Below are positions 52,750 through 61,519 of a stretch of 64,000 nt of DNA, in pieces. A model generated the notes under the pieces. That model saw only the letters and a program-made list of their open reading frames with translations. It made no database searches and was not told where the DNA came from. The DNA comes from Sutcliffiella deserti (GTDB lineage: Bacteria; Bacillota; Bacilli; Bacillales; Bacillaceae_I). The first letter of the stretch is position 1. Every line of letters starts with the position of its first letter. Location of the stretch: NCBI RefSeq assembly GCF_020037475.1, contig NZ_JAIQDB010000001.1:496001-560000 (forward strand), given 5' to 3'. A program made the position numbers and the translations under genes.

Positions 52750-52992
52750 AGCAACAATCCACGCGAAAACAGCCTTCAATAATCATTGTTCAATTTTATT
52801 AAAATGCTTTCTTAAACTTCACCTAGAATATTGAAAATAAGAATTACATACCTGATAGCAAGCGCTGCTGACATAGGTATCCAAATTGCTGTAGATTGCT
52901 AGTAAAGTACCAGAGAATATCATATCTAATATACTATATTTCCCGTTTTAGTTGTCTGAAAATTCTTCTTAAGAAATTGTTATCAATTAATG
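52750..52992. other. Intergenic region after element C, no gene seen
   Basis: About 240 bp of AT-rich sequence between copy C and the next terminator. Short frames exist on both strands but none has a ribosome binding site or a recognisable product. Confidence 0.4.
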
Positions 52993-53026
52993 AAAAAAAG
53001 CAGAGCAGTTTTACCCCCGCTCCGCT
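52993..53026 (-). terminator. Terminator of the small zinc-ribbon membrane protein gene
   Basis: The stem AGCGGAGC / GCTCTGCT (one G-T pair) with a GC-rich loop is followed on the minus strand by TTTTTTTCATT. Confidence 0.75.
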
Positions 53027-53048
53027 TCTAATATAAACATATTAAACA

Positions 53049-53246
53049 TTATCGTTTCTTACAATTCTCACAAAAGTTAGAACTACTATTAAAAAACTCT
53101 CGACCACATCCTACACACATGGAGGGTCTCACAAACTTAGCTCCGTAAATTTCATGGTGCTTTTTCAGAGACATATTTAAAAAATAGAAAAAGATTGCAA
53201 CTAAAACAGTAAATGAAAGAAAAAAGACCCAAATCACAAGCACCAT
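53049..53246 (-). CDS. Small membrane protein with C-terminal zinc ribbon
   Basis: This is a 65-residue protein with one helix (VIWVFFLSFTVLVAIFFYFL) and a C-terminal Cys cluster (CVGCGREF, then FCENCKKR) of zinc-ribbon type. Only two or three nucleotides separate GAGAGG from the ATG at 53246, so a GTG at 53243 is a possible alternative start. The function is unknown. Confidence 0.65.
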   Translation of the reverse strand: MVLVIWVFFLSFTVLVAIFFYFLNMSLKKHHEIYGAKFVRPSMCVGCGREFFNSSSNFCENCKKR

Positions 53247-53370
53247 AACCTCTCTATCCTATATTCTATCCTGAAAATAAGTTTGAATTTTTGATTGAAA
53301 TCCCTGTTTTTATATAGCCATTTTCAAAAAGGAATTTTAAACATACTTCCTAGCGTTCTCTACTATGTAC

Positions 53371-53763
53371 TTAATAGTATCGTACTAAAAAAATCAATTT
53401 TAATAAAGGATAGACAACTATCGCCATCGACAGTTGGACGTATAATACCATTTCGACTGATATTTTCTCCATAATTAATAAGAGAACAGAAAAGACTACA
53501 CTTGTTGCCATGAGTACATAGGCAATATGTCCGCTTTTTTGATTGATTTCTGCTCGTTTTTTTTTGGTTGGCCGGTAATGCCTTCTCATAAATGCGCGGA
53601 TAATTTCAGAGAGTCCAAGTAAAATGAAAACTACAGGGACATATTTAATTTTTCCTGAATTATGAGCTTCATATAACAAGAAAATCCCGAAAAGCATAAT
53701 TAATATTGGTAAGCCAAAGGCTATAATTGGTTGATCAAATATAGAATGCTCCTCTTTATCCAT
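53371..53763 (-). CDS. Four-helix membrane protein of unknown function
   Basis: This is a 130-residue protein with about four helices (15-32, 40-58, 80-97, 105-125) and a basic middle loop (RRHYRPTKKKRAEINQK). I do not recognise the family. GGGAGGG lies about 12 nt before the ATG. It is probably single-gene. Confidence 0.65.
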   Translation of the reverse strand: MDKEEHSIFDQPIIAFGLPILIMLFGIFLLYEAHNSGKIKYVPVVFILLGLSEIIRAFMRRHYRPTKKKRAEINQKSGHIAYVLMATSVVFSVLLLIMEKISVEMVLYVQLSMAIVVYPLLKLIFLVRYY

Positions 53764-53848
53764 GAATATCTCGTCCCTCCCATCTAAGTCGACTTGTATG
53801 TATTTTCGCTAGCGATAACTGAAATCCCTTTATCATATTCTTTTCTTA

Positions 53849-53891
53849 GAGCAGTTTTCCTCACCTATAACAGAACCTTACGAAAAGAGCC
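53849..53891. repeat. Family 2 short remnant
   Basis: The right end GGCTCTTTTCGTAAG is intact (inverted, ending at 53891); a partly matching left end GCAGTTTTCC begins near 53851. Only about 43 bp remain. Confidence 0.5.
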
Positions 53892-53998
53892 TTATAAAAA
53901 GAAGAATCGTTACATTATATGCAACGATTACTAGAAAAAATGATAGATTTATTTTAAAAAGGCTAACTTCTATTGTTTTATAATTCTTGCTGGACCCT

Positions 53999-54919
53999 TT
54001 ACATAAAATCAAAATAATAACGAATTACATGGAAGAAAATCGGAGCAGAATATGCTAAGCTGTCAACTCTCGTCAAATAGCTTTTTTTAACTTCAACGGT
54101 CTTCTCTTCATCACCAATCAATAGATCTCGTTTTAGTACAGAAACTGCTAAGCTTCCTCCAAAGCATGCCGCACTGATGAGTATTCCTGAAAGAATCCCG
54201 AATAGTTCATCTAAAGGAGTTAAATATGGATAAAGAAGATAAGAAAATCCTGTTGTTACGAAGGTCGCAATAAGAAAGCCTTCCCAGGTAATATTAGGGT
54301 TGGAGGAAGGGACCACTTTTCTCTTCCCAACAAATACTGATACTAAAAACTGAACGGCATCATGTAGTTGAGTAAGTACTACCAAGTATAAGACTAAGTT
54401 TGCTCCAAATTCCGGTGTTGCTATCTGATAGAATGCTAGATGACTTAAACCGAACACCATCAGCATCAGCCCCCATTGAGTAGAGCTAACAGATCGGAGA
54501 AAACCCACAGTACCTTTTCCTAATATTCTTGGCAAAGGCAGAAAAAGAAAAACGTAAACGGGAATAAACACAATAAACATCCCATACCAACCTATATAAA
54601 TCCAGTAAAATTGTATAGGTATGGATAAATAAGCCCATAGAAAAAGCTGCCTATCCACTTTTCGTGTTTTTAAGATGGAGAAATACTCTTTTAATGAGAA
54701 AAAGCATAATAACATAAGTGCAAAAAGTGATACTATTGGATTAAATAAGGTAGCAAAACTAAAAACAATGAGCATTCCCCACCAAGTCTTCACCCTAACA
54801 GATAGATCAGAGAAATCTTTTGATGGATTTTTACGTCTTACTAAGACGAACACAACATTGAACAAACTCAAGCCAGCACTAATAACTAGCAAGGTAATTA
54901 AAGCCTCAATTTCAAACAT
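53999..54919 (-). CDS. CdsA-family phosphatidate cytidylyltransferase-like protein
   Basis: This is a 306-residue membrane protein with about eight helices. It shows SNPNITWEGFLIA and a C-terminal SVLKRDLLIGDEEK..TRVDSL that correspond to the CdsA signature (S-x-x-K-R-x4-K-D..D-R-x-D), with several substitutions. CdsA makes CDP-diacylglycerol for phospholipids. Given the altered signature and the likely presence of a main cdsA elsewhere, activity is uncertain. AGGGGGA precedes the ATG. Confidence 0.78.
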   Translation of the reverse strand: MFEIEALITLLVISAGLSLFNVVFVLVRRKNPSKDFSDLSVRVKTWWGMLIVFSFATLFNPIVSLFALMLLCFFSLKEYFSILKTRKVDRQLFLWAYLSIPIQFYWIYIGWYGMFIVFIPVYVFLFLPLPRILGKGTVGFLRSVSSTQWGLMLMVFGLSHLAFYQIATPEFGANLVLYLVVLTQLHDAVQFLVSVFVGKRKVVPSSNPNITWEGFLIATFVTTGFSYLLYPYLTPLDELFGILSGILISAACFGGSLAVSVLKRDLLIGDEEKTVEVKKSYLTRVDSLAYSAPIFFHVIRYYFDFM

Positions 54920-55033
54920 ACTTTTCCCCCTAACTATATATATTATGAAATTAATGTTTAATTTTGGTCAATAGGAATCGTATAATAAATAAGAATATTC
55001 TTTAAATATACTATAAATGGAGTTTGATAAACC

Positions 55034-55588
55034 ATGAGCCAAGCATACATCTATATTTTATTAACAGATACTGGAACTCTATTTACACGTTCCATAAAAA
55101 AATATACAAAAGCACCTTTTAATCATGTCTCTTTATCCCTTGATCCTGAGTTAAACGAGCTCTACAGTTTCGGTCGCAAAAAACCAAATAATCCTCTTAA
55201 TGGGGGCTTCGTTAAGGAAGATGTGGTACACGGCACTTACCGAAATTATCCTGGGACCACTTGTGAAATTTATAAATTGCCTGTATCAAAAAGAGAAGTG
55301 GAAAAAATAAAGCGACTAATAGCATTTTTTCAAAAAAAAGAAAAGAAATGGTTTTATAATTTGCTTGGAGTGCTTGGAGTTTCCATCAATGAGCCCGTAG
55401 AAATAGATTCCTCTTATTTCTGCTCTCAATTTGTTTCCGATGTTTTACACCGCTCTGGCATTAATCTATGGGAGAAACTTCCGTCACTTGTAACACCGGA
55501 TGACTTTAGAAAGAGTGCGAAGGTGAAGAAGATATTTGAAGGGAAGTTGTTTGAATATCATCCGATAAAAATTCAAATGAACACATAA
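55034..55588 (+). CDS. Permuted papain-like hydrolase (YycO/YiiX-like)
   Basis: This is a 184-residue protein of the permuted NlpC/P60 or papain-like group. The catalytic His is in PFNHVSLSLD (about 31) and the Cys in SSYFCSQFVSDVLHRSG (about 137), the reversed order that defines the group. There is no signal peptide. Such enzymes cut amide bonds; the substrate is unknown. TGGAG precedes the ATG by about 12 nt. It is divergent from the CdsA-like gene. Confidence 0.8.
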   Translation: MSQAYIYILLTDTGTLFTRSIKKYTKAPFNHVSLSLDPELNELYSFGRKKPNNPLNGGFVKEDVVHGTYRNYPGTTCEIYKLPVSKREVEKIKRLIAFFQKKEKKWFYNLLGVLGVSINEPVEIDSSYFCSQFVSDVLHRSGINLWEKLPSLVTPDDFRKSAKVKKIFEGKLFEYHPIKIQMNT

Positions 55589-55593
55589 AACAG

Positions 55594-55628
55594 AAACAGA
55601 ACAGGGAGTAATTTCCACTGTTCTGTTT
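55594..55628. terminator. Bidirectional terminator between the hydrolase gene and yclQ
   Basis: The stem AAACAGAACAG / CTGTTCTGTTT is near-perfect; T-rich sequence follows on both strands but is short. Confidence 0.7.
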
Positions 55629-55662
55629 GCGTCTATGTTTCAAAGTAAACGATGAGATTTTC

Positions 55663-56649
55663 TTATTCTAAAGCCTCTTCTACTTCTTTCACCATTTCAG
55701 AAACAGAGATTAACCCCCCACCGGATAGGTACCAATAGTTCGGGTCAAGATAGATCACATTGTCTTCTTTAACAGCTGTTACCTGTTTCATTAAATCATT
55801 GTCCAGTAAACCTTTTGCTGTAGAGTCACCAGCTACTGCTGCTCCTCTATCAATAACAAATAGATAGTCAGGATTTTGCTCCATAATATATTCGAATGAA
55901 ACATTTTGTCCGTGGGTGGATACTTCTATTCCTTTGTCCACAGGAGTAAATCCAAATTGATCATGGATGATGCCAAAACGTGAGCCGGGACCATACGCAC
56001 TGATATTACCTTCATTTGCTAAAATGATAAGTGATGTTTTATTAAGTGCTGATGCTTTTTCAGCTAATTCAGCAATTGCCGTTTCTACATTCGTCAACTC
56101 AGAAGTAACATCTTCTTCTTTTTCGAAAATCTTCCCTAAAGTAGTCATGTTTTCTTTATAGGAGTCCATATAGCGGCTTGTATCAACCCCTAAAAAGATG
56201 GTTGGAGCAATATCTGACAACTCTTCGTATGCCTCGGTCTGCCTTCCAGAAATAATAATCAAATCAGGCGATAAGGAATGGATTTTTTCAAAATCCGGCT
56301 CTTTTAAACTACCGACATTCTCGTACTTAGAATCTTCATATTTTGATAGATAGGCAGGAATATTAGCTTGAGGAACTCCTAATACGTCTACACCAAGTTT
56401 ATCTAAGGAATCAAGAATTCCAAAGTCGAATACTACTACTTTCCCTGGACTCTTTGGTACTTTTGTTTCGCCTAACTGGTGGTTTATAGTTAATTCAGTA
56501 ACTTCTTCTGAAGCATTTGCAGTCTGTGTTTCATTTGTTTCAGCTGTAGCTTCATCAGTACCAGTACTAGCATTATTCGTGGAGCTGCAACCTACTGCTA
56601 AAATAGTAAGAATAAATGTTAAAAGTAAAATGGACAATTTGTTTTTCAT
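55663..56649 (-). CDS. yclQ: Siderophore-binding lipoprotein YclQ
   Basis: This is the extracellular substrate-binding lipoprotein of the yclNOPQ petrobactin-type siderophore importer. The 328-residue protein has a lipobox (LAVGC) after residue 20, a low-complexity T/E/N linker and a binding domain that matches B. subtilis YclQ (GSLKEPDFEKIHSLSPDLIIIS, STHGQNVSFEYI, YWYLSGGGL). The ATG at 56649 with GAGGTG upstream is chosen; an open frame starts 17 codons earlier but has no site. It is separated from yclP by about 370 bp that hold element D. Confidence 0.95.
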   Translation of the reverse strand: MKNKLSILLLTFILTILAVGCSSTNNASTGTDEATAETNETQTANASEEVTELTINHQLGETKVPKSPGKVVVFDFGILDSLDKLGVDVLGVPQANIPAYLSKYEDSKYENVGSLKEPDFEKIHSLSPDLIIISGRQTEAYEELSDIAPTIFLGVDTSRYMDSYKENMTTLGKIFEKEEDVTSELTNVETAIAELAEKASALNKTSLIILANEGNISAYGPGSRFGIIHDQFGFTPVDKGIEVSTHGQNVSFEYIMEQNPDYLFVIDRGAAVAGDSTAKGLLDNDLMKQVTAVKEDNVIYLDPNYWYLSGGGLISVSEMVKEVEEALE

Positions 56650-56834
56650 TGTATACACCTCATAGGTTTTATTTTTTTCATTCCCAGAAAACAACAGCAA
56701 AGACGACTAACTAATTGAAAACAACCTTTTTAAGAGATACCTTTATATAAACCTTCCTTATTATGGAATGTTCCCAATCCGCAAAGGAGAAAATATCATT
56801 CTCTTCATTTACGTCCTCTCCTTTCTTTAAGTAA
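56650..56834. other. yclQ leader region with target duplication left copy
   Basis: About 185 bp upstream of yclQ and before element D. The last 8 bp (56827-56834, TTAAGTAA) are the left copy of the target duplication. No separate yclQ promoter could be assigned with confidence. Confidence 0.4.
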
Positions 56835-57018
56835 GGCTATCTTAAACGCCGCTATTGATTTCCGCAAAAGGCTACGCGTTCCACGGGGCGATGCTGGAGC
56901 CTTCTCGGCTGCGCCTGTGGGGTCTCCAGTCTACCGCTATCTCCCGTTGGAGTCTCCGCCTTTTGCTCTAATCATCGCTGGTGAAGTACTATTTTCAACA
57001 CTTATCTTTAACAGGGCT
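56835..57018. repeat. Family 1 element, copy D (184 bp), inside the yclNOPQ locus
   Basis: Inverted ends are GGCTATCTTAAA and, inverted, AGCCCTGTTAAA; the flanks TTAAGTAA (56827-56834 and 57019-57026) are identical, and the identity extends to CTTTAAGTAA. The right duplication contains the yclP stop codon, so the insertion point is exactly at the end of yclP. The element separates yclP from yclQ. Confidence 0.92.
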
Positions 57019-57777
57019 TTAAGTAAAGTAAATACAGATGTTATTTCCGTTAATGTTTTCAATTTGCATATCGAGTTCATAAAGCTCTTTTAAAACTTTC
57101 ACATCGACAATATCATTTGTTGGCCCTTCTTTTATCACTTTTCCATCTTTCAAAGCAACAATATAATCTGAATAGCAAGACGCAAAGTTAATATCATGTA
57201 TCACGATAATGACGGTCTTTCCTAGTTCATCCACTAACCTTCTTAATACCTTCATAATTTGAACAGAATGCTTCATATCTAAATTATTTAAAGGTTCATC
57301 AAGTAGTATGTATTCTGTGTTTTGTGCAATAACCATTGCGATAAATGCACGTTGTTGCTGGCCACCGCTTAACTGATCCAAAAATTTATGCTGCATATCC
57401 TCAAGCTCCATATAGGAAATTGCCTCATCAACAAATTCCTTATCCTCCTTATTCAGGTTTCCTTGAGAATATGGAAACCGTCCAAAGCTGACTAGTTCTC
57501 GAATAGTTAAGCGGATTGGTAAATGGTTCGCTTGCTTTAAAATGGATACTTTCTTTGCAAGGTCATTGCTTTTTGCTTTCGTAATATCCTGACCATCAAT
57601 AGTCACTCCCCCACTATCCATTCCAATAAGTCTGCTGATCATGGAAAGGAGTGTGCTTTTCCCTGCACCATTCGGTCCTATGAAACTCGTGATCTTCCCT
57701 TTCTTAATTGTGGTAGAAACTTGATCAATAACCACTTTTCCTCCATAGCTTTTCGAAACATTACTCACTTCGACCAT
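57019..57777 (-). CDS. yclP: Siderophore ABC transporter ATPase YclP
   Basis: This is a 252-residue ATPase with Walker A GPNGAGKS (about 34), signature LSGGQQQRAF (about 137) and Walker B ILLDEPLNNLD (about 157), of the Fe-siderophore (FecE) type. It has exactly the length of B. subtilis YclP. Its stop codon lies within the right target duplication of element D. It overlaps yclO by 13 bp, so the genes are co-translated. Confidence 0.95.
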   Translation of the reverse strand: MVEVSNVSKSYGGKVVIDQVSTTIKKGKITSFIGPNGAGKSTLLSMISRLIGMDSGGVTIDGQDITKAKSNDLAKKVSILKQANHLPIRLTIRELVSFGRFPYSQGNLNKEDKEFVDEAISYMELEDMQHKFLDQLSGGQQQRAFIAMVIAQNTEYILLDEPLNNLDMKHSVQIMKVLRRLVDELGKTVIIVIHDINFASCYSDYIVALKDGKVIKEGPTNDIVDVKVLKELYELDMQIENINGNNICIYFT

Positions 57778-58721
57778 GATTTACTCTCCCTTAATAGTAG
57801 ATAGATGAAATACACGCCACCTATAAAGTTGATAATTACGCTTAATGTCGTGCTAAAGGTGAATACGCGCTCTACGATGAACTGTCCTCCAACTAAAGCG
57901 ATAATACTAATGAGCATGGAGGCTACTAATAAATACTTGTGTTGATATGTTTTCATAAACTCGTATGTTACGTTTGCTACAAGTAGCCCTAAAAAAGTAA
58001 TCGGTCCAACCAATGCTGTAGAAAGAGATACTAGAATAGCGATTACAATCAATAATCTTTGAACCACAAGATTGTATGGTACTCCTAAATTTATCGCATG
58101 CTCTTTCCCAAGTGAAAGTACATCCAGGTATTTCATAAATCTTGCTACATACAAGAAAATAGCAATGAGCAGCACGACCGCCAGAGTTAGCAAGTCCGTA
58201 TTTACATTGTTAAAACTAGCAAACATCCTATCCTGTACCAACATAAATTCATTTGGATCAATTAAAACTTGCATGAACGTGGATAAACTTCCAAATAGGG
58301 TACCAAATACAATACCTACTAACAATAGGAAGTAAATGTTCCGTCCCTCGCCTTTAAAAAAGAATCGATTTAACACAAATGCGAACATAACCATCAATAA
58401 CACGGATATCATAAAGTTAAAATTTTTATTCATAGCGATTAAGCTAGTGGAACCGAAGGCAAAGATTAAAAATGTCTGTAAAAGCATGTAAAGAGAATCC
58501 AGGCCAATAATACTAGGGGTTAAAATTCGATTACCTGTGATGGTTTGGAAAATCACTGTTGAAAAAGCAATGGCACTCCCTGTTAGTACAATCGCAAAGA
58601 TCTTGGTTGCACGTCTTGGTAATACATAATCCCAATTGGGGCCTAATTGATAAAATAAAAACAATATAATGGATAAGATCGCCAGAACTGATAAAATAAT
58701 AATCTTATACTTTAGCTTCAT
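57765..58721 (-). CDS. yclO: Siderophore ABC transporter permease YclO
   Basis: This is a 318-residue FecCD-type permease with about nine helices, matching B. subtilis YclO in size and neighbours. Typical features are GKEHAINLGVPY and the ALVGPITFLGLLVAN helix with the coupling-loop region. It overlaps yclN by 17 bp and yclP by 13 bp. AAGGAG precedes the ATG. Confidence 0.95.
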   Translation of the reverse strand: MKLKYKIIILSVLAILSIILFLFYQLGPNWDYVLPRRATKIFAIVLTGSAIAFSTVIFQTITGNRILTPSIIGLDSLYMLLQTFLIFAFGSTSLIAMNKNFNFMISVLLMVMFAFVLNRFFFKGEGRNIYFLLLVGIVFGTLFGSLSTFMQVLIDPNEFMLVQDRMFASFNNVNTDLLTLAVVLLIAIFLYVARFMKYLDVLSLGKEHAINLGVPYNLVVQRLLIVIAILVSLSTALVGPITFLGLLVANVTYEFMKTYQHKYLLVASMLISIIALVGGQFIVERVFTFSTTLSVIINFIGGVYFIYLLLRESKSWSK

Positions 58722-59664
58722 TTGATTTTCTCCTTAAAAGTAAGTAAAGAAATACCGCACTACCTATTACGCCGACGGTCATTCCAATTGGTATCTCGTA
58801 AGGAAAAATAATTAGACGTCCTAAAATATCACAGAACAATACGAAAGTTGCCCCCATTAAAGCTGTATGTGATAAATTTTTCTTTAAATGGTCCCCATTA
58901 TAAATACTTACGATGTTCGGAATAATCAAACCTAAGAAGGGGATCATTCCTACTGTGAGGATAACGATGGACGTTACTGCAGCGACAATAACCAGACCAA
59001 TATTCACAATCTGTTTATATGGAAGCCCTAGATTAATAGAAAACTCCTCGCCCATTCCGGCGACAGTAAATTTATTTGCAAAAAGGTATGTAATAATAAC
59101 CAAGGGGATACTGATATATAAAAGTTCGTATCTGCCTTTAATAATTAAGGAGAAATTTCCTTGCAACCAGGAAGACATGTTTTGTATTAAATCATATCTG
59201 TACGCCAAGAAGGTCGTAATGCTCCCTATGATGCTACCAAACATTAATCCTACTAGTGGAATAAAAACCGTATCTTTGAATTTGATTTTATCCAATATTT
59301 TCATAAAAATAAAAGTCCCTAATAATGCGAATAAAAAGGCAATCGACATTTTCAAAACGGGGCTTGCCGATGCGAAAAGAAGTAAAGAAACAAGTACTCC
59401 TAGTCTTGCAGAATCCATCGTTCCAGCCGTTGTAGGTGAAACAAATTTATTTCGTGTTAGCTGCTGCATGATAAGACCACAGATACTCATACTAACGCCA
59501 GCAATTATAATACTTATTAATCTTGGTATTCTACTTTGCAACAAAATTTGTACTTGTTCATTTTTAAGGTTAAATAGATCAAATGGAGTTACTCCTTTTA
59601 CTCCTATGAATAGAGAAACAACGGATAAAACGACAAGTGTTCCTAGTAAATATCTTCTTTTCAT
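58705..59664 (-). CDS. yclN: Siderophore ABC transporter permease YclN
   Basis: This is a FecCD-type permease of 319 residues, first gene of the operon. It matches B. subtilis YclN through RIPRLISIIIAGVSMSICGLIMQQL and FVSPTTAGTMD. The frame is open to a GTG at 59718, but that has no binding site; the start MKRRYLLG at 59664 equals the B. subtilis start and is chosen, although its own site (AGGGG) is close to the ATG. A Fur-controlled promoter lies at 59778-59807. Confidence 0.9.
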   Translation of the reverse strand: MKRRYLLGTLVVLSVVSLFIGVKGVTPFDLFNLKNEQVQILLQSRIPRLISIIIAGVSMSICGLIMQQLTRNKFVSPTTAGTMDSARLGVLVSLLLFASASPVLKMSIAFLFALLGTFIFMKILDKIKFKDTVFIPLVGLMFGSIIGSITTFLAYRYDLIQNMSSWLQGNFSLIIKGRYELLYISIPLVIITYLFANKFTVAGMGEEFSINLGLPYKQIVNIGLVIVAAVTSIVILTVGMIPFLGLIIPNIVSIYNGDHLKKNLSHTALMGATFVLFCDILGRLIIFPYEIPIGMTVGVIGSAVFLYLLLRRKSNEAKV

Positions 59665-59725
59665 AGCCCCTAACATTCCCAACTTAGATTTTTTCCAGTA
59701 TGGTTTATTTATTCTCACCGAAATA

Positions 59726-59744
59726 GATAATCATTCTCAATATC
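59726..59744. promoter_or_regulatory. Second Fur-box-like sequence
   Basis: The sequence GATAATCATTCTCAATATC matches the Fur consensus moderately. It lies downstream of the predicted transcription start of yclN, inside the leader. Confidence 0.55.
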
Positions 59745-59777
59745 GATTAAAAAAAACAAACCTGACCTGCTTTTTTA

Positions 59778-59807
59778 ATGATAATGATTATCACTATTGA
59801 TTGTCAA
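59778..59807 (-). promoter_or_regulatory. yclN operon promoter
   Basis: On the minus strand TTGACA (59802-59807) and TATCAT (59778-59783) are 18 nt apart. The Fur box at 59779-59793 covers the -10 box and half of the spacer, so Fur would block the polymerase directly. Confidence 0.72.
59779..59793. promoter_or_regulatory. Fur box
   Basis: TGATAATGATTATCA is a perfect 7-1-7 inverted repeat identical to the core Fur box of Bacillus. It explains iron-dependent control of yclNOP. Confidence 0.88.
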
Positions 59808-59825
59808 TAGGTTTTCGAAAAATAC

Positions 59826-59837
59826 TTGTTTAAACAA
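59826..59837. promoter_or_regulatory. Candidate MarR operator 1
   Basis: TTGTTTAAACAA is a perfect 12-bp palindrome in the gap between the MarR gene and the yclN promoter, 19 bp upstream of the -35 box. Confidence 0.5.
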
Positions 59838-59859
59838 CTAATTTTTTTTATTTCATTAC

Positions 59860-59871
59860 TTGCTTAAACAA
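59860..59871. promoter_or_regulatory. Candidate MarR operator 2
   Basis: TTGCTTAAACAA differs from operator 1 at one position and is centred 34 bp from it. Both are in the same gap. Confidence 0.5.
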
Positions 59872-59904
59872 TCATTTTTTATGCCTTTTATAAGATTGTT
59901 GTTT

Positions 59905-60348
59905 CTACTTCTTTAAGTTTTCCCTGATTTTATCTAATACAAGTAGACAGTTTGTTAGATCATCTGGATCTATGCCATCTGTAGCATCTAATATCGTCTG
60001 TTCAGCAAGAGATGTTAAATCCATTCGTATTTCCTTCGCCTCTTTTGCTAAATAAATCAAGTTAATTCTAGCATCAGATGGATGTGCCTTACGTTCTACC
60101 AGCCCTCGTTTAATCATATTGTCTATCAAACGCGAAACACTAGGTTGATCTTTTTCATTTAACTCTGCAATTCTATTTTGAGTTAATCCATCCTTCTCAT
60201 AAAGTCTGCTTAATATTTGCCACTGTTCATGTGTCACTGGAAAATCATTATATTTAAAATAATAATTAATCCGGTTATTCATTAGTCTGGAAGCATGAAA
60301 CAGCTTATACCCAATTGAATTATCAAGCATATACCATTGTCTTTGCAT
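59905..60348 (-). CDS. MarR-family regulator
   Basis: This is a 147-residue regulator with a winged helix-turn-helix (about 30-100; GLTQNRIAELNEKDQPSVSRLIDNM and the wing RKAHPSDARI). The ligand is unknown. The ATG at 60348 follows GAGG by 8 nt and is preferred to the GTG at 60357. It lies upstream of yclN on the same strand, so control of yclNOPQ is possible; the two 12-bp dyads between them support this, but it is inference. Confidence 0.87.
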   Translation of the reverse strand: MQRQWYMLDNSIGYKLFHASRLMNNRINYYFKYNDFPVTHEQWQILSRLYEKDGLTQNRIAELNEKDQPSVSRLIDNMIKRGLVERKAHPSDARINLIYLAKEAKEIRMDLTSLAEQTILDATDGIDPDDLTNCLLVLDKIRENLKK

Positions 60349-60654
60349 TCTTATCACCTCATATGTTCATTATGTCAATTGTACTTATAAATTCATTGAT
60401 AAACAATCTATAAAGCGCCCCATCCTAGGGCTAAGTCGACATGACATACTGTTCCTTTGCTTCCCAAACCCTTCCCCATTATTGCTTATCTATTATTAGA
60501 ATCGATCAAGCAAAGGTTCTGACAAAAACTCTTATCTTTTGATACAATAACCTTTATTGAACATGCGAAGTTGAAAATAGTTGGTTTTTTAACAGCCATT
60601 ACTACAAAATTCACAAACGTTTACTAACAAAGCTATAAAAAAGAGGGATTTTAC
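60349..60654. other. Divergent marR-patatin region, no gene seen
   Basis: About 305 bp between divergent genes. It is AT-rich and must hold both promoters. I could not assign a clear -35/-10 pair or an operator, and no small frame has a good site. Confidence 0.4.
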
Positions 60655-61500
60655 ATGAATAAAAGTGGTTTAGTTTTAGAAGGCGGTGGCATGCGTGGAG
60701 TGTATACTGCTGGTGTTTTAGAGTATTTTATGGAGAAAAACCTTTATTTCCCTTATGTTATAGGAGTTTCAGCTGGGGCTTGCATGGCCGCCTCCTATTT
60801 ATCAAGGCAGAGAGGGAGAAATAGAAAAGTTAATATTGACTTTATCAAAGATTCTCGTTATCTTTCTTACCGAAATTACTGGAAAAAAAAGCAGTTATTT
60901 GACATGGATTTTATTTTCGATGAAATACCAAACAGTCTTGTCCCCTACGACTATGAAACTTTTCTAAAACGAACAGAGCAATTTGTAGTTGTTGCTACAG
61001 ATTGTGAATCAGGTGAACCGGTGTATTACCACATGGATGAACATGGGGAAAATATGCTACAGCTCATCAGGGCATCCAGTTCCCTGCCTTTTGTTGCTCC
61101 AAGTGTCACGTACGAAAATCGTGTCTTATTAGATGGAGGCATCATCGATCCGATTCCAATTAAAAAAGCACAAGAGGATGGGTTTCAGAAAAACGTTGTT
61201 ATCCTAACCAAACCTCTGGGGTATAAGAAGAAATTCAGTCGCTTGTCTTCCCTTTTCCAATATAAACAGCATCCTATTATTTCCGAGCGCTTACAAACAA
61301 GGTATCAGCTTTATAATGAAACTCTCTCTTATTTAGAAAAAGAGAAAGAGCAGAAAAGCATCTTTATTTTCCAACCAAGTAGGTCTATTTCAGTTAGTCG
61401 TATTGAAAAAAACCAAAAAAAATTAACTGATTTATATAACTTAGGCTGGGAGGATGCTAAACAAAACTTTGATGCTTTACAACGCTTTTTGCAAATTTAA
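60655..61500 (+). CDS. Patatin-like phospholipase
   Basis: This is a 281-residue lipid acyl hydrolase with an N-terminal patatin domain: GLVLEGGGMRGVYTAGVL (oxyanion region), GVSAG (nucleophile Ser, about 39) and DGGIIDP (catalytic Asp, about 160). The C-terminal part is helical and charged. There is no signal peptide. The lipid substrate is unknown. GAGGGAT precedes the ATG weakly. Confidence 0.88.
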   Translation: MNKSGLVLEGGGMRGVYTAGVLEYFMEKNLYFPYVIGVSAGACMAASYLSRQRGRNRKVNIDFIKDSRYLSYRNYWKKKQLFDMDFIFDEIPNSLVPYDYETFLKRTEQFVVVATDCESGEPVYYHMDEHGENMLQLIRASSSLPFVAPSVTYENRVLLDGGIIDPIPIKKAQEDGFQKNVVILTKPLGYKKKFSRLSSLFQYKQHPIISERLQTRYQLYNETLSYLEKEKEQKSIFIFQPSRSISVSRIEKNQKKLTDLYNLGWEDAKQNFDALQRFLQI

Positions 61501-61519
61501 AAGAAACATGGTGATAGAA

